Positions 33,513 through 44,035 of a DNA stretch of 64,000 bases are shown here, piece after piece. The DNA is taken from the NCBI RefSeq assembly GCF_964019385.1, contig NC_088653.1, positions 13,457,154-13,521,153 on the forward strand, in the 5' to 3' direction. Both the position numbers and the translations under genes were made by a program. Position 1 is the stretch's first letter; each line of letters starts with the position of its first letter. The notes under the pieces were generated by a model that saw nothing but the letters and a program-made list of their open reading frames with translations, had not been told where the DNA came from and did no database searches. This DNA is from Sycon ciliatum. Its lineage: Eukaryota; Porifera; Calcarea; Leucosolenida; Sycettidae.

Positions 33513-34370
33513 ATGCAAGGGGAACTGTTCATGATTAGAAAAGAGCAAGCTGACCTTGCACACACGCATACGCCTATCAGTACAGTGCAATCAGATTCCC
33601 GTATATCTGCGCTGGAGGACAAGTGTAAGGAACAGGAAGCGCGCCTCAAGTCAGTAGAGCATATACAACACACTGAACCGACCCCACTCCAAAAAGCTGG
33701 CGAGACCGTATCCAAACCGGGTGCACATGGGCTGCAAATGCAGGAAGCCAACCACATGGATACCACTACAAGTTGTAGCACTTGCAGATCCACGACCCAG
33801 CAGCGCGTATGGGCATCAGTGCTCAATAGATCCAGTGAAAAACGAGCACTTCGGCCCTCCTCCAAGCCATCGGTCACTGCGCAGCCACCTCTCCAACAGG
33901 AACACCGCCAGCGAACTAACCAGCATCAACGACCCCAACAGCGACAACAACAAAAAACAACAACAACAACCACAACAACAACAGCGCCAGAATAAGCAGC
34001 AGCAACCGCAGCAGCACCAAAAATAGCACCACCAACACCACCAACATCAGCAACACGACGAGCAATGGACTACAGTCACCAGCCGCAAACTGAGCGGTTC
34101 CCTGGGCTCCCTGCGAAAAGTATACTTTGTTGGCAATATTGATGACAGTTGCGACGTAGACTCCATAACGTCACACTGTGTCCAGAACGGCATCACACCC
34201 ACAGCTTGCCGCACCTTTCCTTCTCGCAAGCATGTAGGCACAAAAGTTACAAGGCTTACAGTCCGTGAAGACCAATGTGCAGCCATCGAGGCAGAGGGTT
34301 TTGGCCAGCGCCCATTCAGGTTCGGCCATGGGACTTCAGCGAGGCAAATAGGCCCACAGCCACCAACTAA
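33513..34370 (+). pseudogene. LINE ORF1-like protein
   Basis: The first frame (33513-33995, 160 codons) has a charged helical segment near residues 20-55 and a Gln/Thr-rich end. After a frame change near 34020 a block follows with KVYFVGNIDDSCDVDSI, PTACRTFPSRK and KVTRLTVREDQCAAIEAEGF. The pattern fits the RRM-like nucleic-acid-binding domain seen in many invertebrate LINE ORF1 proteins. Low-complexity CAA/CAG-rich DNA joins them. Confidence 0.5.
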
Positions 34371-34371
34371 T

Positions 34372-34615
34372 CGACCGTGTTCCCACTCAATCCCCATGCA
34401 CCAGTCTTCTTACCTCGCATCTATCGTGCCCAACCCTGCTCAACAGCAGCCACGACCGTGTTCCCACTCAATCCTCATGCACCAGTCTTCATACCTCGCA
34501 CGTATCGTGCCCAACCCTGCTCAACAGCAGCCACGACCGTGTTCCCACTCAATCCCCATGCCCCAGTGTTCGTACCTCGCACCTATCGTGCCCAACCCTG
34601 CTCAACGTGTGCAAG
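34372..34615 (+). repeat. 81-bp minisatellite, three copies
   Basis: Units start at CGACCGTG at 34372, 34453 and 34534, exactly 81 bp apart, with few differences. The unit is 27 codons long, and two frames stay open through all three copies. It lies at the ORF1-endonuclease boundary of the LINE. Confidence 0.85.
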
Positions 34616-34679
34616 AGAACAACCTCCACCTGATACCACACCAGTGAACGCATCCCCCCACAACAATAACAATAATTCT

Positions 34680-37225
34680 TGCATTCGGATATGTACCCTG
34701 AACTGTCGTAGTATAATATACAGTATGAATCATAAATTGGCTGATATTACAGACCTCCTTGACCACCATAAAGTAGACATTTTGTGTATAACGGAAACAT
34801 GGCTAAATTCGTGTATCCCAGACGAGATCATTAAGATACCGGGTTTTGACCTGTTCCGTCGTGACCGGTCCCAGTGGAGCACTGCATGGAGTGATTTGGG
34901 TGGTGGCGGGGTAGCAGTCTTCTCTTCGTCAGCCCTTTGTGCTATGCACCGCCGGGATCTAGAGTGCAACAATTCAGAGATGATAACTGTCGAAACAGGA
35001 GCTACAATCATTTCCTGTATGTACCAAGACATGATAGTCTTGCATTCTGCAACTCATTCAGCCCTCTTCACCCCCTCGTTGACAACCGTCCAGTATTTGT
35101 CGTGGGATACTTTAAATCCAAAAACAATGAGTGCAGACCCAACGCAGACCCTACGAACACTGCAGGTAGACACATGCAGTCCGCCTTTGACGACTATGGC
35201 TTTACTCTGGTCTCCAAGAACCATGGAACGAGGCCAACTAAAGATTCTAATCCGTCCCTAGACCTGATTTTAACTAATATGCCCCATCTTGTCACTTCAT
35301 GTTACACATCCATGCCCATTGCAGACGACTGTCCTCTATTTTGCGCATATTCTCCACCAGAGAAACGCACTCTAGAAGTACTGTCAACGCAGCCGCAGTC
35401 TCCAGAAAGGTTGACATGCACCTGGCAGAAACTGAGCACACTGCCATTGACCGAATGCATGCAGGGCACCAGCGTGCACATCAGTTTCAGATGCATGGCC
35501 TACTCTGCACTGCTGGACCAGGCAATTCAGGCAGCAACGACCATCACGCGCTGGAAAAACACCCAGTCGAACCAACCATGGTTCACAAAAAAACCAAAGA
35601 CGCAACGTCAGCGAACTAACCGCCTCTATGTGCTCCATCGAAAGGAGCCACTCAACGATTCCTTACGAGCTGCATACAAACTCTCGCGCAACCTGTACCA
35701 CCGGTCATTAAGAGCCGCCAAGGACACATACTTGTCAACGCTCGGATACACAATGCTGGGCAAAGAAAGAAGGTTGGCTATGCGAAGTGGAAAAATGCTA
35801 AAGCAATATGCAATATTGCCCAAACAAAGGGCAATTCCAGACCTGCAGAACGGCAATGGTATTCACAAAACAGATCAAGTGAAGGCCGAAACGCTGTGTA
35901 CCTTTTTAGCCCGCCAATGCACCACTCAGTCACCGCCGCCGAATACTGTAGCAACTAGTATGACAATCAATGAAGCCGACGTCGATGGAAACAAATTTGG
36001 ATTTGGAAATATACCTCCTATTGAAGTCATCGATGCAGCAAGGAGGCTGCAACAACATAAATCATCATCAGACATCAACCTGACAAACCGTATACTAAAG
36101 CCATTCGCAGACATCCTTTCACAATCACTATCAGTATTGTTCAACTACAGCCTTGATGATGCTGTGTTCCCATCCTCCTGGAAATCATCCACCGTAATAC
36201 CAGTGTACAAGAATAGGGGTTGCGCCAAAGAGCCTACCAGTTACAGGCCTATATCCATTCTCCCGTGCATAGCAAAACTAATGGAAAAGATTCTCTCGGA
36301 ACGCCTACTTCGATACTTGATGACCCATGGTGTAATTTGTAAAGATCAATTCGCATATGTACGCAACAAATCGGTAACGGACCAACTTATCTTGCTAACC
36401 CAATCATTGGCTGTAAATATTGATAATGGCACTAATTTTGACCTGATATCTCTAGCTTTCAGGAAAGCATCCGACCGGGGCGATCACTCTATACTCCTAA
36501 AGAAATTCGGTAAGATTGCTACAGCTACGTCAGTAAAATGGCTGAAGAGCTTCTTAGGGGATCGACAAATTGAAGTGAAGGTACATAGCACTAAATCGAA
36601 GAAGCGGAACATCAACTGCGGAAAGCCTCAAGGTTCCCACCTTTCACCACTCCATTTCCTACTCTATATAAATGACCTGCCCGACGCTATGCAACATTGC
36701 ACACAATATCTATTTGCAGATGATGTCACCCTCTTACTGGCTTACAAACATGAATACAGCCTCACCAGTTGAGCGAACATGCAGTTTGATCTCGATGCAT
36801 GTCAAACATGGGTCAAGAACAATGGAGGTGAATTCTCAGCAAGCAAGACATCCATGCTGTGCCATAGAGCTAGCAATGATACACCTACTGAAGAAATCCA
36901 ATACCAAATGTACAATGAGCCATTAACGGTGGTTTCTGAACGGCAACATCTTGGCATTACCTTGACCGACAACCTGGATTTCCGCAAACATGTCGCCTCA
37001 ATAACTTCGAAGTTCAGATATCGAGTGCACCTACTGTCAATAATGTTCCAGCAACTTACGCCTTCGGCAATGATCATACTGTACAAAGGGTTCGTAAGAC
37101 CTGTGATCGAATATAGTTGTACGGTGTGGTCATTTGGATATAATAAGAAATCCATGACCAATCTTGATAAATTTCAGGCAAGGTTTGCTAGAGCTCTACT
37201 GAAAAAGAAAAAAAATTGCATTTGA
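34680..37225 (+). pseudogene. LINE endonuclease-reverse transcriptase
   Basis: Endonuclease motifs LNCRSI, ILCITETWLNS and GGGGVAVFSS occupy one frame to about 35040. The rest moves to the frame open at 34937-36772, where FVVGYFKSKN stands in for the usual GDFN. RT blocks follow: SYRPISILPCIAKLMEKIL, QFAYVRNKSVTDQL, GKPQGSHLSPLHFLLYINDL and FADDVTLLL, so the catalytic Asp pair is present. The expected DLSKAFD motif is degraded. A stop at 36770 precedes the thumb (36779-37225, ILYKGFVRPVIEYSCTVW). Confidence 0.8.
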
Positions 37226-37249
37226 TTACACTTCTTCCAAATCTGTCTT

Positions 37250-37899
37250 AAATTCTAAATGCACCCTAGAGTCACTAGCCTATCGTCGTCAGATCGTCAG
37301 TCTCACTAATTTTTACGGCATGTTTTCTATCATCGTGATTACCTTGCTGATTTCCAAATCCAGATTACGAATAGTGAGCGACGACCAAATAAAATCATTC
37401 ATCCCAAATTTAAATCATTGTCTAAGTCTCTCTTCATGTTCCGAACTGCTATTCTATGGAACTGTTTACCGCCCCCCCCCCCCCAGTCTGACATCGGAAG
37501 CCTCGCTCTATAAGTTCAAAGCTGCCCTCAGGACCAGCTGACCATGCTTATGCAATCAACGGAATTCCGCCACCGTGCAGTTGATTTTCCCCATTCCTCT
37601 CTTCATCAACCCCTACTTGTCTTTGTACATACATCTACATCTACTGTTCTTTCAATCAAATGAACCCCTCGATAGGCACATTGCCTTTGGATAATTTCAT
37701 AATAATAATAATAATTAGTGCAATTAAGAGTATAATAGATGCAGACATGGCCAGACAACAACGAGTTCATGGAATTTTTAAGGATTTTTATGTTATTTAA
37801 AATAGATTTTTGTGTTCCGCTCATTAGTGAATAGTATCGGAACTAAGGGTACTGTGTACAAAAAGGAACATTTTATAACAGCATAGTTAATAGTGTGAA
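37250..37899. other. LINE 3' region and unassigned sequence
   Basis: 37320-37541 still encodes LINE C-terminal-like residues. 37550-37720 is 3' untranslated sequence ending in an ATAATA run. 37720-37900 is unassigned. Confidence 0.35.
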
Positions 37900-38010
37900 C
37901 AAAAAAGGAAGTGCTACTGCATTACATAATAGGTGTCAAACATAGTGCATGCACAAAACAGAAAAGTGAGAATGATCGTACACATTAAGACAATCTGGAC
38001 GTGATAACAA

Positions 38011-39349
38011 GTGACAACCGTCAAAGTAGAGAAGAACCTAGCTACGTATCTCAATCGACTAAAAGCCAAAAAGGAAATTACCAATGGCCAGTTTCTTAAA
38101 ATCAAGCCAATGGGTTCCATTCGTCCACGACTTTATGGCTTGACAAAAATGCATAAGACCAATAAGTTGTCCGTTGCGACCGATACTATCAATGAGCAAT
38201 GTGACACATTCTTTCATCATCTAAACAACCTACACCCAGCGCTTAAATACACATGTGAGCATGAGCTTGACAACAAACTCGCCTTTATGGATGTGCAGGT
38301 AGAAAAATCTTATAACAGCTTCGTAACATTACTCATTAGTCTACCGAAAGCCCACTTTCTCTGGGCAGTACATCGTCTATGATTCATATTGCACACTTCA
38401 ATACAAGGTGAACCTGGTACGTAAACTGGTGGGAGAGCAAAGCGGCTCTGCTCCGAAACGTAGCTCAAAGACGAGCTGGAATTTCTCAGATCAATATTCC
38501 TTAAGAATGGATACCCACATGACTTATTCAACAAAATACTGAAGCAAGAATCTAATAACAAAGATACATTCACAGGTCCTCGGAAGTGTCCTATCTACTG
38601 ATGCCTGCCTTGGAAAGGCAACGCATCTGTCAGCATGTCCAGAGCTGTCAAGACCCTTGTCAATAAAACGTACTTTTCTGCCCACTTCATCCCCGTACGT
38701 GCGTTCATGGTGAGGAAGGATGTCCTACCTATCCAGCTTTCAAGCCATTTGGTTTATCTCTTTGAGTGCCGGAATTGTTCTTCAACCCCTGAACGCACGT
38801 ATCAGACAACATGTGCTGTTGCACTTATTACCACCAGCAGCCAGAGCAAAGCGGCCAAAGCGTGGTAGGCCGTGTAAAAACCCAGTTAGCTCAGTAGACA
38901 AACACGCTGTGCCGACAGCGCCGCCTGTTCTCGTGCCACCACCGGCCCCACCACATGGGGTGCCGTGGGTGGCTGGAGCTGGGGTGGGTTTGCCATCAGT
39001 GACCTGGCCACCCCATCTCGACCCACTGCGAACTTCAGCGGAGCCTACTCTAGCGCAACATCATCGTCCTGGAATGGAGGAGGGGCGACCGAGAGACACT
39101 GAACCCTCACCTCGGCAGTTGCCCTTGCCTCCGCCTGAGCCATCCCCTTTACCTTTGGTGACTATCAAGACGGTGGTCCCCCCGGTGCTGGGATCCACGG
39201 TGCCGACTGAGGGAGATCATCGACAAACCAAAATGAAACCAATATCCATACCCTTAGACCCAGAAGAAGCACAGCTAACTATTCACTTGAAATTTATGCA
39301 CGGAATGGACTTGGTCCACGCAAAATGGACAGTGGAAATGGGTGTCTAG
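38011..39349 (+). pseudogene. Penelope-like RT/GIY-YIG protein, decayed
   Basis: 38011-38382 contains GSIRPRLYGLTKMHKTNKL and then, directly, the thumb-like FHHLNNLHPALKYTCEHELD. The palm that normally lies between them, including the catalytic Asp pair, is deleted. YKVNLVRKLVG and NGYPHDLFNKIL follow in shifted frames. Near 38720-38810 the endonuclease region shows HLVYLFECRNC and LNARIRQHV. A basic PKRGRP AT-hook-like motif and a long Pro-rich tail follow to 39349. Confidence 0.75.
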
Positions 39350-39357
39350 TAGCAGAG

Positions 39358-39918
39358 AACCCAGAAACCGTGACGCGGAGCAGCGGTCAAACGACTGGTG
39401 ATGCTGGTGGAGATGATGGAGCCATGTTGGAGGCTGATAAGGAGTGCAGTTAGACTGAGCATCAAACGGATGATGAGGAAGTGACTGATGATGATGATGG
39501 TGCTGATGAGGACGATGATGATGAAGATGAGACGGAGGACGAGGATGAGGTGGAGGAGGTTGAAGGAAAGGAACGGGATGAGACGGAAGAGAGCGACGTG
39601 AGCAAAAGGTCAGCTGTATTTTGTCACTTGTTATCACGTCCAGATTGTCTTAGTGTGTACGATGATTCTCACTTCTCTGTTTTGTGCCGTGAAAGTTATG
39701 TTAAGCCGTTGAAGGTTTTGGAAGCTGTATGTATTCGTGTGCCTAATCCTGTTCTTTGTAAACAAAAGAAGCATGTAGTCGCGCTAAAGTTGTTCTCGCA
39801 GCTGGTTATCAAAATGTTAATTTCGTGTCATGTTGCACTGTATCACCTCATGCTTTTTTGCCTGCACTCAGTTATATATGTTAGCACTATGGTTGACACC
39901 TATTATGTAATTCTGTAG
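39358..39918 (+). pseudogene. Penelope-like 3' frame with acidic tract
   Basis: The frame from 39481 encodes an Asp/Glu run of about 40 residues from GAT/GAG repeats. A segment that recurs in the second Penelope-like element at 42650-43074 (minus) follows. It also overlaps the sequence repeated inverted at the 5' end. No catalytic domain is visible. Confidence 0.4.
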
Positions 39919-39939
39919 CACTTCCTTTTTTAAATAATC

Positions 39940-40085
39940 TACGCGGAGACAACAATTTTATAATAGCTATAAAGAGAACCAATTCTGCTGTCATCGCCAC
40001 ACTACAAGAAAGTCATGAAGGTTTACCAAAATCGATTTTCTTGTCACAATCATCAGTGGAATCCGTGACTGAAGAGTAACCATCC
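39940..40085 (+). mobile_element. Penelope-associated fragment shared with 63715-63865
   Basis: Here RRGDN and later FL-x3-SSVES are encoded; RRGDN recurs at 63715-63750 and the FLS/TVISGTP-like end near 63830. It directly follows the 3' end of the Penelope-like element and may be the start of a tandem neighbour copy. Confidence 0.4.
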
Positions 40086-40173
40086 TGAATCAATGGTTAC
40101 TATACATTCAATGATGTGTTACGAGAAGAAAACAAAGTGCTAAAATAGAATGAGGGAAGGTGAGACAATAGAA

Positions 40174-42610
40174 GTTTTTTTTTTTTTTTTTTTTTTACGA
40201 GAAACCACGAACCTCGAGAACAGAATACTGCATGGTAGAGGTGGTTGCAGACGCAACTGTGGTGGTGAAAACTGGAGCATCTCAGCGACACTTCAGAGCA
40301 CCAAAAACTGGGGAGGAGTAGGCACAGGGGGAGGGGAGGGGGGGTACATTTATATGGAGGAAGGAAAAACGGAAAGATGATACATGTGATAGAGGAAGAA
40401 AAAATAAAAAAATAAATAAATAAATAAAAAAAAATAAAAAAATGGGGGAGCCAGGGTGCAAGCAGAGAGGGTGTTCAGGGAGTGTTCAGAGGGCATCTGT
40501 GGCTGAACGCCAGTCTCGGCTGCGGAGCGACTTGTAGGCGCCTTCCTTGAATGCCTGCATTCCCTTCTGCGTGGGAAGGTTGCGTAGCAGGGCAGATGGG
40601 AGACGATTCCAGTCTTGGATCGTGGCATGGGGGAATGATCGGAGAGCACTATTACGGGCTCCGGTGGGCAGTGTCGGTGCTAGTTGGTGCTGGTGCTGGT
40701 TCTTTTGCTGGTGGCGAGTGGAGCGCCGGTGCTGGTTTGCAACTGCCCTCGGTGGTGTCATGGTGGTCAGGATTGGGGGACCGTCGATCCAATGCAGCTT
40801 GTACAGGAATGTGAGTGCTGCGACTTGACGCCGAACAGTGAGGCTTGGGAGGTATGACCCTGGGCCGATGAGCTTTAGGGCTCGGTGCTGTACCCGGTCC
40901 AGCTGGTTCAGGGTAGACTGGGACGCACCCAACCATGAAAGCGGGCAGTACTCAAGTACTGGGCGGACGAAGCCGCGATACACTGCATACTTGGCCTTGC
41001 TGTCGAGAATGGGCAGGGCCTTCCTCATGAAGCCAAGACGTTGGTGACCACGGACTGCAACCTGTCGAATGTGGGAGCGAATGGAGAGGCTCCGATCAAA
41101 CAGCACTCCGAGCAACTTCAGCTCCTCCACTTCCTCTATGGCCACCCCATTGAAAGTGGCTGGAGGAATCGGCCAGGGTTGACGGTGATGCGAAATTGTC
41201 AAGACTTGCGACTTTGTCGGCTCGAATGCGATCTTCCAGCTCTGGCCCCATTCAGCTAAGGCATCCACAGCAGTCTGGAGCTGCGCTAGGCCAACTGGGA
41301 GAGCGGTCAGGGATGGGATGCACTGATAAAGCGTGGTGTCATCTGCATATATGGCGAGCTGGGTTGTGGCTGGGAGGTGGTCCTCCATGTCATTGACATA
41401 TAGGAGGAACAGAGTGGGGCCCAGTTTGCTCCCTTGCGGCACACCTGAGCTGATTCGGAATTTAGGTGAGGTTTGTCCACTCACAACGGCCTGGATTCGT
41501 CTATCCGCCAGGTAGCTGTGGAGCCACTTGAGGAGGTTCCCGGACACTCCGTAAGCCTTTGCCTTGTGAAGGACACCTGCGTGGGAGACTTTATCGAAGG
41601 CCCCCGCAATGTCGACGGCAACAATACGTACAGCACCGCCAGCAGCTGCTATCTTGCTCCATTGGTGGTGTAGTCCTCTTAGGAGATCAGCAGGTCCTTA
41701 CCCTCGACGAAAACCGAACTGGTGGTTTGAGAGTATATTATTTCGCTCGAGAAAGTTGGTGAGAGCACGGTTAACAACTGCTTCCATTGTCTTGGAGATG
41801 AGCGACAGGAGGGAAATGGGCCGATAGTTCGATGGGGCTGACTTTGACCGTTTCTTATGGACTGGGACGACACTTGCCACTTTCCAAGACTGTGGTTGTG
41901 TCCCCGACGTCATGCACTGGTGGAAGAGCAAGCTTAGTGGCACTGCAAGGTGCTCAGCGTTGGCTTTGAGGACTCTGCCCGGAACTGCATCAGGGCCTGA
42001 CGCTTTCGAAGGATCAAGGGCCCTCAGCAATTTACGGACCTCAGCAGGGCGGAAGCGAATACTTAGGAGACGGCTTTGGGAGCGAGGCTGGACAAAGGGG
42101 AATTCAGATTCCTCATTGAAGTCCTGTGGGCCGAGGCTGCACTTATCGGCGAAGTACTGACCAAGGCACTTGACCTTCTCCTGACTGGTTGTGTAGTCAG
42201 TTCCATCAGCAGATCGGAGTGTTGGTATATCAGCGCTGCGGCCCTTGCCACCCGCACGCTTGATAGTGGACCACCATTCCTTGTCCCGAAGGCTACCAGT
42301 GGTGAGTTTCTGCCGGAGCATGGTAATATGCCGTTCTCTGTTTCGCTGGATGGTACTGCGTGCAGAGGCTGCAGCTGTGCGGTAGTGTGCTTTCTTATCA
42401 GCACTGTCGGGATTTGAGCGCATCTGGTGCCACATCTGTCGCTTGGTGTTGACTGCAGCTGTACACTCCGGTGTCCACCAAGGTTCGTCGGAGGGGCGCG
42501 ATGAGATAACTCTGTTGGGTATGAATTGTGCCATTCCTTCAAGGATCCTCTTGGTGATGTTGTCGCAGCTGAGATCCGGTTCAGGTCCGAGCATGCTCTC
42601 CCAGTCTGTT
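40174..42610 (-). mobile_element. 5'-truncated LINE with poly(A) tail
   Basis: A poly(T) run on the plus strand at 40175-40196 is the poly(A) tail of this minus-strand element. T-rich 3' sequence (40390-40445), a long RT frame and a sharp 5' end near 42610 follow. The endonuclease is missing. It is among the least damaged LINEs in the window. Confidence 0.8.
40486..42594 (-). pseudogene. LINE reverse transcriptase, one in-frame stop
   Basis: The minus-strand frame from 42594 is open to 41698, meets one TAA at about 41697-41695 within a GFRRG...GPADLL motif, and then stays open to 40486. Blocks are WWTPECTAAVNTKR (linker), NYRPISLLSLISKTMEAVV, VAVDIAGAFDKVSH, SSGVPQGSKLGPTLFLLYVN, the catalytic YADDTTLY, VYRGFVRPVLEYCPLSW and a C-terminal DWNRLP. 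All RT signatures look sound, so this is a young copy inactivated by one stop and 5' truncation. Confidence 0.85.
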
Positions 42611-43074
42611 AAGTGAGAGCTAAGTGCAACAGGGGTGAGGAACTAATTACAATGCTAGAACTGTGTAGTGAGACAAACATACATGCTGTGCACCTACGAA
42701 AACAATCTTAACGCAACTACATGTTTCTTCTGCTTACAAAGATCAGGCTTATGCAAACGAATATTAACAGCCTCAAGTACTTTCAACTGACTAGCGTACC
42801 GTGCACGACAAAGAACAGAAAACTAAAATCATCATACACCTGCAGACACTTAGGGTGAGACAACAGATGAAGAAAAACGGCAGACTTCTTACGATCACAA
42901 TCACCATCCGATTCCTCGTCTCCACCAACCGCAACCTCGTCCTAAGTCTCATCTTCCAACTCGTCCTCAGTGTCGTCCCCCGTGTCATTCTCCTCATCAA
43001 CACCGATCGGTCCCAGGCTCGCTTCATGTTGCTTAACCTCTGTTCGTGACTCCTCCTTTGATCTTGATGGTAAT
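42611..43074 (-). mobile_element. Penelope-like element 2, 3' part
   Basis: On the minus strand this matches the 3' part of Penelope-like element 1 at about 39560-39800: an acidic-coding stretch, then TGCAGGTGTATGATGATT and AGCAGAAGAAACATGTAGTTG. It continues the element whose upstream half is 48745-49355. The two halves are separated by the BEL/Pao insertion. Confidence 0.65.
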
Positions 43075-43414
43075 TGTTGTAAACCACCAGTTCTCAATTG
43101 GGAAAGGCCTTCGCGCTTATGGCATTGTATTCGTTGAAATGTTGTATTTCGACTCCGCCGTACCGCTGATGTTGCTGCATGGCATACGCTATATGCGTTG
43201 TGTGCGTTTTGCTGTATACGCTGTTATGTCCAGTTTTATATACTTATGTTTTGCATGTACGCTGTTTTTGCATGCTATAAATAGCTGGTGTTATTAGTGT
43301 TCATTGTTAATTATTCGATGAAGTGAAATATACTGTCTAAAGGAAAAGAGTTGTCCTCGTGCCGTGTAGTCGTACGATCCTGACAATTTAGAGAATCTTA
43401 GAAGGTTCACAACA
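43075..43414 (+). repeat. 5' LTR of BEL/Pao 2
   Basis: It starts TGTTGTAAACC and ends GGTTCACAACA. It contains TATAAATAG near 43275, a plausible promoter TATA box. Confidence 0.92.
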
Positions 43415-43444
43415 TTTGGCGACCACGCCAGGATAGGAGCGAGC

Positions 43445-43915
43445 ATGGCAGAGGAACTATGGAACAATTTGGAAGCCAGCTTTATCGACAATGGAGAGCG
43501 GTTAGGATTAGAAGGCGAGTTGTTGAAGGTACATGTGGAGCAGAGGCTCCAACAGTACGCGGAGCGTGAGGAGCGCAGTGCCAGACGGCGAGAGGAGGCG
43601 CTCCGCCCCGAGTTTGCCAAAACACTAAAGGAGATTAACGAGCGCATCGCCAATTCGCATGAGGGTGAGGGTAAAGCCGCGATGGGAGGTACAGAGGAAT
43701 CTCATAGTCACAGCGGTGGGCGTCAACCGTTGATGAAAATCCCCTCATATGATGGAACGCAGCCATTGGAGCGTTTTCTTGACCTGTTCGAGGACATCTG
43801 TTCCAAGAACGAGTTCGAAGAAAGCGAATGGCTGCTGCGACTGCGCATAGCGCTAGCGGGTAGCAAAGCGGAGAGGATATGTATTGGATGCAATAATTAC
43901 GAGGAAGCAAAATGA
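43445..43915 (+). pseudogene. BEL/Pao 2 gag, N-terminal part
   Basis: The frame starts MAEELWNNLEASF, with a charged helical region (about residues 20-75) and a block PSYDGTQPLERFLDLFEDIC near 103-122. It ends at a TGA at 43913-43915. The related element at 56.2 kb has CGA (Arg) at the equivalent codon, so the stop is probably a C-to-T change. The same frame continues to a second TGA near 44024 and then pol. Confidence 0.75.
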
Positions 43916-44035
43916 GAGTTGCTTGCCTCGCTCGGAAAGACTCCGGATAAAGCGTGGAAGACATTGCTGACAGGCAAGCAGCGGTCAGATGAGTCGTTTC
44001 ATCAATACGTTGTCCGTGTTTGCTGAGAGGTAGAG

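Larger units (their letters stand above)
33480..37720 (+). mobile_element. CR1/L2-like LINE, nearly full length, decayed
   Basis: ORF1 with a coiled-coil-like start and RRM-like block, APE endonuclease, RT and C-terminal region lie in order on the plus strand. A TAA-type microsatellite near 37700 is the probable 3' end. Frameshifts near 34020, 35045, 36770 and 37225 make it non-functional. A C run at 37473-37485 lies in the C-terminal region. Confidence 0.8.
37900..39925 (+). mobile_element. Penelope-like element 1, internally deleted
   Basis: 37905-38020 is an inverted partial copy of sequence at the element's 3' part (39612-39690 joined to 39890-39925), a terminal arrangement known for Penelope-like elements. 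The interior carries RT edge motifs, a thumb region and a GIY-YIG-type endonuclease region. The RT core is missing. Confidence 0.75.

Noticed and set aside
39475-39500. CTGATGA stretch as a Penelope hammerhead ribozyme core
   Set aside because: It is part of a GAT repeat; no GAAA partner and stems in the required arrangement were found.
39481-39600. Asp/Glu-rich frame as a possible acidic nuclear protein
   Set aside because: It is GAT/GAG repeat DNA inside a Penelope-like element, and a related acidic stretch occurs in the second copy.
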